From Xenophilus azovorans DSM 13620 (GTDB taxonomy: Bacteria; Pseudomonadota; Gammaproteobacteria; Burkholderiales; Burkholderiaceae_C): DNA of 64,000 bases. How positions within the stretch are numbered: position 1 is the first letter of the stretch; every line of letters starts with the position of its first letter. Shown in pieces: positions 58,648-64,000 of this stretch. The notes below the pieces were generated by a model. That model had not been told where the DNA came from. It did no database searches and saw only the letters and a program-made list of their open reading frames with translations. Both the position numbers and the translations under genes were made by a program. The DNA lies in NCBI RefSeq assembly GCF_000745855.1, contig NZ_KN050767.1, positions 1 to 64,000 on the forward strand, written 5' to 3'.

Positions 58648-59771
58648 ACGCATCCGTCATCCGCGACCTCGTGCGACCCGAGGTGCCCGCGCTTGCGCCG
58701 TACAACGCAGGGCTCTCGTCCGAAGCGGTGCGGCAGCGCTACGGCGTCGAGCACATCTCGCGCCTCGCGAGCAACGAGAACCCCTACGGCGCCAGCCCTG
58801 CCGTGGCGAAGGCGCTGGCGGACCTGGCGCTGCGCGTGGGCACGTACCCGGATGCGAACTGCACCGCGCTGCGCGCGGCCATCGCCGGGCGCACCGGCAC
58901 GCGCGCGGAGCAGATCGTGATCGGCAACGGCTCCGAATCGATCCTCCAGATGCTCTGCCAGGCCTTCCTCTCGCCGGGCGACCGGGTGCTGACACAGCGC
59001 CCCGCCTTCGGCCTGCACGAGATCTATCCGCGCATGATGGGTGCGCAGGTCGAACTGCTCGCGCTCACGCCGTCACTGGCGTTCGATCCCGATGCCTGGT
59101 GCGAGGCGCTGGCCCGCGGCCCGAAGATCGCGATGCTCGCCAATCCCTCGAACCCCGTCGGCTGCATGTTCGATGCGAAGGCCTTCGCGCGCCTGCTCGA
59201 AGCCACGCCGGCCGGCACGCTGCTGGTGATCGACGAGGCCTACTACGAGTACGCGCGCCTGGCGGGCGGCTTCCCCGACGCGCTGCAGATGCTGCGCGGG
59301 CAGCCGCGGCCGTGGATCGTGCTGCGCACCTTCTCGAAGGCGTGGGGGCTCGCGGCGCTGCGCGTCGGCTACGGCATCGCGTCGGACGCCTCGCTGGTGC
59401 AGTGGCTCGACCGCGTGCGCACGCCGTTCAACGTCAACGAGGCCGCGCAGGCTGCCGCGCTGGCCGCGTGGGACGACGTCCCCTTCATGGAGCGGGCGGT
59501 GGCCGAGACGGTCCGGCAGCGCGAATCGATGGCGCAGGCGCTGCATGCCCTGGCCGTGCCCGGCCTGCGCATCGCGCCGTCGGCGGCGAATTTCCTTTTC
59601 ATCGACCTGGCGCGGCCCAACGGGCCGGTCAACGAGGCGCTGCTCGCGCGCGGCATCATCGTCAAGCCGTGGAAGGAGCCGGGCTTCGAGCACTTCATCC
59701 GCGCGTCGATCGGCACCGCGGAGGACAACGCGCGCCTCGTGGCCGCGCTGCGCGAGATCCTCGCCGGATAG
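58644..59771 (+). CDS. HisC-like PLP aminotransferase in the hut operon
   Basis: 375 aa, class I/II aminotransferase of the histidinol-phosphate aminotransferase family. Substrate region RLASNENPYGASP, nucleotide-like loop GNGSESILQML, PLP aspartate/tyrosine (IDEAYYEYA) and PLP lysine in TFSKAWGLAALRVGYG are present. It overlaps the FAD oxidase by four bases (ATGA). No other his-biosynthesis gene is near, so it is more likely catabolic, for example interconverting histidine and imidazolepyruvate, or an aromatic aminotransferase. Confidence 0.9.
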   Translation: MNASVIRDLVRPEVPALAPYNAGLSSEAVRQRYGVEHISRLASNENPYGASPAVAKALADLALRVGTYPDANCTALRAAIAGRTGTRAEQIVIGNGSESILQMLCQAFLSPGDRVLTQRPAFGLHEIYPRMMGAQVELLALTPSLAFDPDAWCEALARGPKIAMLANPSNPVGCMFDAKAFARLLEATPAGTLLVIDEAYYEYARLAGGFPDALQMLRGQPRPWIVLRTFSKAWGLAALRVGYGIASDASLVQWLDRVRTPFNVNEAAQAAALAAWDDVPFMERAVAETVRQRESMAQALHALAVPGLRIAPSAANFLFIDLARPNGPVNEALLARGIIVKPWKEPGFEHFIRASIGTAEDNARLVAALREILAG

Positions 59772-59894
59772 GTGAGGCGGCGCGGCCGTATCCGCCACAA
59801 GCCGGCGATGGTCGGGCGAGGCGCGGGGGAACTGTGATGCGCCGGGACTTTTCTGTTAGGTTGTGAGCCTGCTCCGCCCTGCGCGGCGACCGCG

Positions 59895-60491
59895 ATGACC
59901 CTCGAACGCTTCACCCTCCAGGACCTGCCGGCCACCCCGTGGAAGAACGGCGGCGGCACCACGCGCGAGATCGTGTGCTGGCCGCCGGGCTCGGGGCTGG
60001 AGGACTTCTGGTGGCGCGCCAGCGTGGCCACCATCGACGCGCCCGGGCCCTTCTCGGCCTTCGAGGGCGTGGACCGCACCATCCTGCTGCTGGAAGGCGC
60101 CGGCGTGCTGCTGACGGGTGAGGGCTTCTCGCACTGGCTGGACACGCCGCACCAGCCCTTCGATTTCAGCGGCGACACGCCGGTGGAATGCAGCCTGATC
60201 GGCGGCACCACCACGGACTTCAACCTGATGAGCCGGCGCGCGCACGGCCGGGCCGAGCTGCGCGTGCTGACGGACGAGCCGCTGGACCTGCCGCCGGCGG
60301 AGCACGGCCTGCTGCTGACGCTGGACGGCCAGTACCGCATCGACGCCGGCTACCAGCTGCAGGGCCGCGGCCTGTGGTGGGCGCGCGAGCCGCATGCCTG
60401 GCGGCTGGTGCCGGCCAGCCGGGGCGCGCGGCTGCTGGTCGTGCAGTGGTGGCCGGCGTCGCAGGAAGCGCCGGTCGACTTCGACGTCTAG
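59895..60491 (+). CDS. hutD: HutD/Ves family protein
   Basis: 198-aa small cupin-fold protein of the HutD family (opening LPATPWKNGGGTTREIVCWP; WWRASVATIDAPGPFSAFEGVDRTILLLEG). In pseudomonads HutD is thought to limit hut expression by binding formylglutamate or a related compound; the enzyme role is unknown. It lies 123 bases after the hut operon and, unlike those genes, uses CTG and CGC codons almost exclusively. Confidence 0.9.
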   Translation: MTLERFTLQDLPATPWKNGGGTTREIVCWPPGSGLEDFWWRASVATIDAPGPFSAFEGVDRTILLLEGAGVLLTGEGFSHWLDTPHQPFDFSGDTPVECSLIGGTTTDFNLMSRRAHGRAELRVLTDEPLDLPPAEHGLLLTLDGQYRIDAGYQLQGRGLWWAREPHAWRLVPASRGARLLVVQWWPASQEAPVDFDV

Positions 60492-60529
60492 GGCCCGTCA
60501 ACACCACGGAAGGGGTCGCGAAGCGCCGC

Positions 60530-60979
60530 TCAGCGTGCGAGGCCCGGCGCCTCGTCCACCGGCGCGATCACCAGCGCCATGCCCCGCAGGTCCACCCCTT
60601 CGCGCCGCGCGACGGCGACCAGGCGCTCCTTCAGCGGCGCGTCCGCCAGTTCGAGCAGGCGCCCGCTGGACGGGCAGCGCAGGCGCAGCGGCGGGCAGGC
60701 GGCGGGCCCCTCCGGCGTGAGCCGGTAGCGCGCCATGCCGTCCGCCGCGGTCTCGCCCAGCAGCAGGCCGCGCGCCTCCAGCTGGTAGACGGTCCGGTAG
60801 ACGGTGCCCAGGCTGCCGGGAGCGCCTTGCCGCAGCGCGCGGCGGAAGACCTCCTCCGCGCACAGCGCCTCCTGCGGGGCGGCGGCGAACACCTGCAGGA
60901 TGCCCAGGCGCGCGGCCGTCGGGCGCAGGCCGGCGCGGCGCAGGCGCTCCAGCAGCGGCGATGCGGGCTGCGGCGTCAC
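60530..60979 (-). CDS. Fur-family regulator lacking metal ligands
   Basis: 149 aa with the Fur winged helix (LRRAGLRPTAARLGILQVFAA; GSLGTVYRTVYQLEARGLL). The dimerisation half is degenerate: the usual HHH and CxxC ligands are replaced (CPPLRLRCPSSGRLLE) and the whole protein contains no histidine. It therefore cannot bind metal in the normal Fur way. GTG start at 60979 with GAGGAGG seven bases before it; overlaps the efflux gene stop. Probably cotranscribed with and possibly controlling the efflux genes. Confidence 0.82.
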   Translation of the reverse strand: MTPQPASPLLERLRRAGLRPTAARLGILQVFAAAPQEALCAEEVFRRALRQGAPGSLGTVYRTVYQLEARGLLLGETAADGMARYRLTPEGPAACPPLRLRCPSSGRLLELADAPLKERLVAVARREGVDLRGMALVIAPVDEAPGLAR

Positions 60980-62375
60980 GAAGCGGCCTCCTCTTCGTCC
61001 TGCAGGCGCCATCCCCCGCCCAGCGCCCTGTACAGGTCCACCGAGGCCTGCAGACGCCGGGCCTGGAGCTGGGCCGCCAGGTCCTGCGCCGCGTAGAGGG
61101 TGCGCTGGGCGTCCAGCAGCGTCAGCAGGGACTCGGCGCCGGCGCGGTAGCGGCGCTCGGCCAGCGCCAGCGCGCGTTGCGCCTGCCGGAGTTCATCGGC
61201 CTGCGCCTGCCGCTGCGCATCCAGTTCGGTCATCGCGCCGAGGGCCGTCTCCACGTCCACGAAGGCGGCCACGACGGTCTGCCGGTAGCCGGCCAGCAGT
61301 TCCTCGCGGCGGGCCTGTGCGGCGTCGCGCACGGCGGCGAGGCGGCCGCCGTCGAGGATCGGCGCGGCCAGCGCCGCAGCGAGCGTGTAGGCCGGGTTGT
61401 CGAGCACCTGCCGCCAGCGCGAGGCGCCGCTGGCGAGGTCGGCCGACAGCGTCAGGGCCGGCAGCAGCGCGGCGCGGGCGGCGGCCACGTCGGCATCGGC
61501 CGCGGCGAGCTGCGCCTCGGCGCGTGCGATGTCGGGGCGGCGCGCCAGCAGCGCGGCCGGCGTGCCGGGCTGGAGCGCAGGCGCGCGCAGCGCGGCGAGC
61601 GAACGCACCTGTGCGAGGGGCGCGCCCTCGGCCCGGCCGAGCAGCAGGGCCAGCGCCATGTGCGCGGCGTGCGCCTGCTCGCGCAGCGCGGCCAGACTGC
61701 GCCGCTGGGCGGCGACCAGGCCGCGCTGCTGCGCCAGTTCCAGCAGCGAGGCGGCGCCGGCGCGCGCGCGGGCCTCGACCACGGCCAGCAGCCGCTCGGC
61801 GGTCTGCAGGTTCAGCGCGCCGAGGTCGATGCGCTCGTGCAGCGCCACGGCCTGCAGCCAGGCGCCGGCCACGCCGGCGGCCAGGGCGAGCCGCAGCGTG
61901 TCGCGGTCGTGCCGGCTGGCCTGCAACAAGGCTTCGCCGCCGTCGCGCGCGGCGCGGTGGCGGCCCCAGAAGTCGGCCTCGTAGCGCATCTGCAGGCTGG
62001 CGCCGAAGGCGGTGCCGGCCACGTCCGCATGGCCGCCCAGACGCGCCTCGCGGCCGGCCGAAACGCCCGCCGTCAGCGAGGGCCACAGCGCCGCGCCGGC
62101 CGCGCGCGCGGCGGCCTCGGCCTGCTGCACGCGCGCGACGGCGGCCGCGAGGTCGTGGCTGCCCTCCGCGGCCTGGCGCACCAGGGCGTCGAGTTCGGCG
62201 CTGCCGAAGGCGCTCCACCAGTCGGCGGCGATCCCGTCCGCACCGGTGGCAGGCGCCTGCGCCCAGCGTTCGGGCAACGCCGGTGGCGCGTCCTGCGGCG
62301 GCGTGTGCGTTGCGCAGCCGGCCGCCGAAAGCAGCGCGGCGACGGCCGCGAAGCGATGAAGGTGCAGCCGCATCC

Positions 62376-62379
<4 letters not shown>
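60976..62379 (-). CDS. NodT-family efflux outer membrane lipoprotein
   Basis: 467-aa TolC-like outer membrane factor with a lipobox (LLSAAGC near residue 20) and two outer-membrane-efflux repeats (LDALVRQAAEGSHDLAAAVARVQQAEAAARAAGA and the later ARRPDIARAEAQLAAADADVAAARAALLP). It starts at an ATGA overlap with macB and completes a MacAB-type tripartite pump with that transporter. Confidence 0.92.

Positions 62380-64000
<1,621 letters not shown>

Noticed and set aside
59772-59894. Promoter or small gene between the aminotransferase and hutD
   Set aside because: No start with a ribosome site and no clear hexamers; the gap appears to hold nothing recognisable.

Overview
The window is high-GC DNA (roughly 70% by eye) packed with short intergenic gaps, ATGA/TGATG gene overlaps and frequent GTG starts. 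Gene content and order (TorF-type porin, glnK and amtB next to yifB; orphan Bug/TctC binding proteins; GTP-type PEP carboxykinase near threonine deaminase) and an intergenic CTTCGACAGGCTCAG repeat point to a betaproteobacterium of the Burkholderiales, probably Comamonadaceae or a near relative. No rRNA, tRNA, CRISPR array, insertion sequence or phage gene was found. The right edge cuts a macB-like gene.

Layout. 0.2-3.1 kb: a nitrogen operon (porin-glnK-amtB) behind a good sigma-54 promoter and ending in a strong terminator. 3.2-4.7 kb: yifB. 4.9-13.2 kb: an AraC-type regulator divergent from a branched-chain-type ABC importer (binding protein, LivHMGF), an aldehyde dehydrogenase and an MFS carrier, probably for uptake and oxidation of one organic compound. 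13.2-21.7 kb: a minus-strand locus built around a CsgG-like outer-membrane lipoprotein, with three secreted proteins sharing one repeat motif (119, 130 and 1161 aa), a 140-aa exported protein, a Sel1-type protein, a lipoprotein and an OmpA-like peptidoglycan anchor. I read it as an uncharacterised curli/holdfast-anchor-like fibre or adhesin export system, and it is the most interesting part of the window. 22.2-33.4 kb: metabolic and transport genes, including glutaminase, a FAH-family enzyme, and a GntR-controlled amidohydrolase/TauE/TctC set with a clear operator. 33.4-34.7 kb: a small islet of lower GC. 35.7-37.6 kb: a LysR gene flanked by two small-protein genes whose upstream regions share a motif. 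37.7-46.7 kb: pckG, ilvA, a tandem AAA ATPase, a Phd-zeta toxin-antitoxin pair and recQ.

46.9-59.8 kb holds a full histidine utilisation (hut) operon: ABC importer, hutC, hutH, hutU, hutI, hutF and hutG, plus two unusual extra genes (a FAD-linked 2-hydroxyacid oxidase and a HisC-like aminotransferase). Three palindromic HutC-type operators lie in front of the transporter genes and hutH. The importer's binding-protein gene carries an internal deletion and frameshift. hutD follows at 59.9 kb with codon use like the rest of the chromosome, whereas the hut genes use AGG arginine codons more freely. The window ends with a histidine-free Fur-like regulator, a NodT-type outer membrane factor and macB.

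The nitrogen theme (GlnK/AmtB, glutaminase, hut) suggests an organism that scavenges ammonium and amino acids. The repeat-protein locus suggests surface attachment or biofilm formation.
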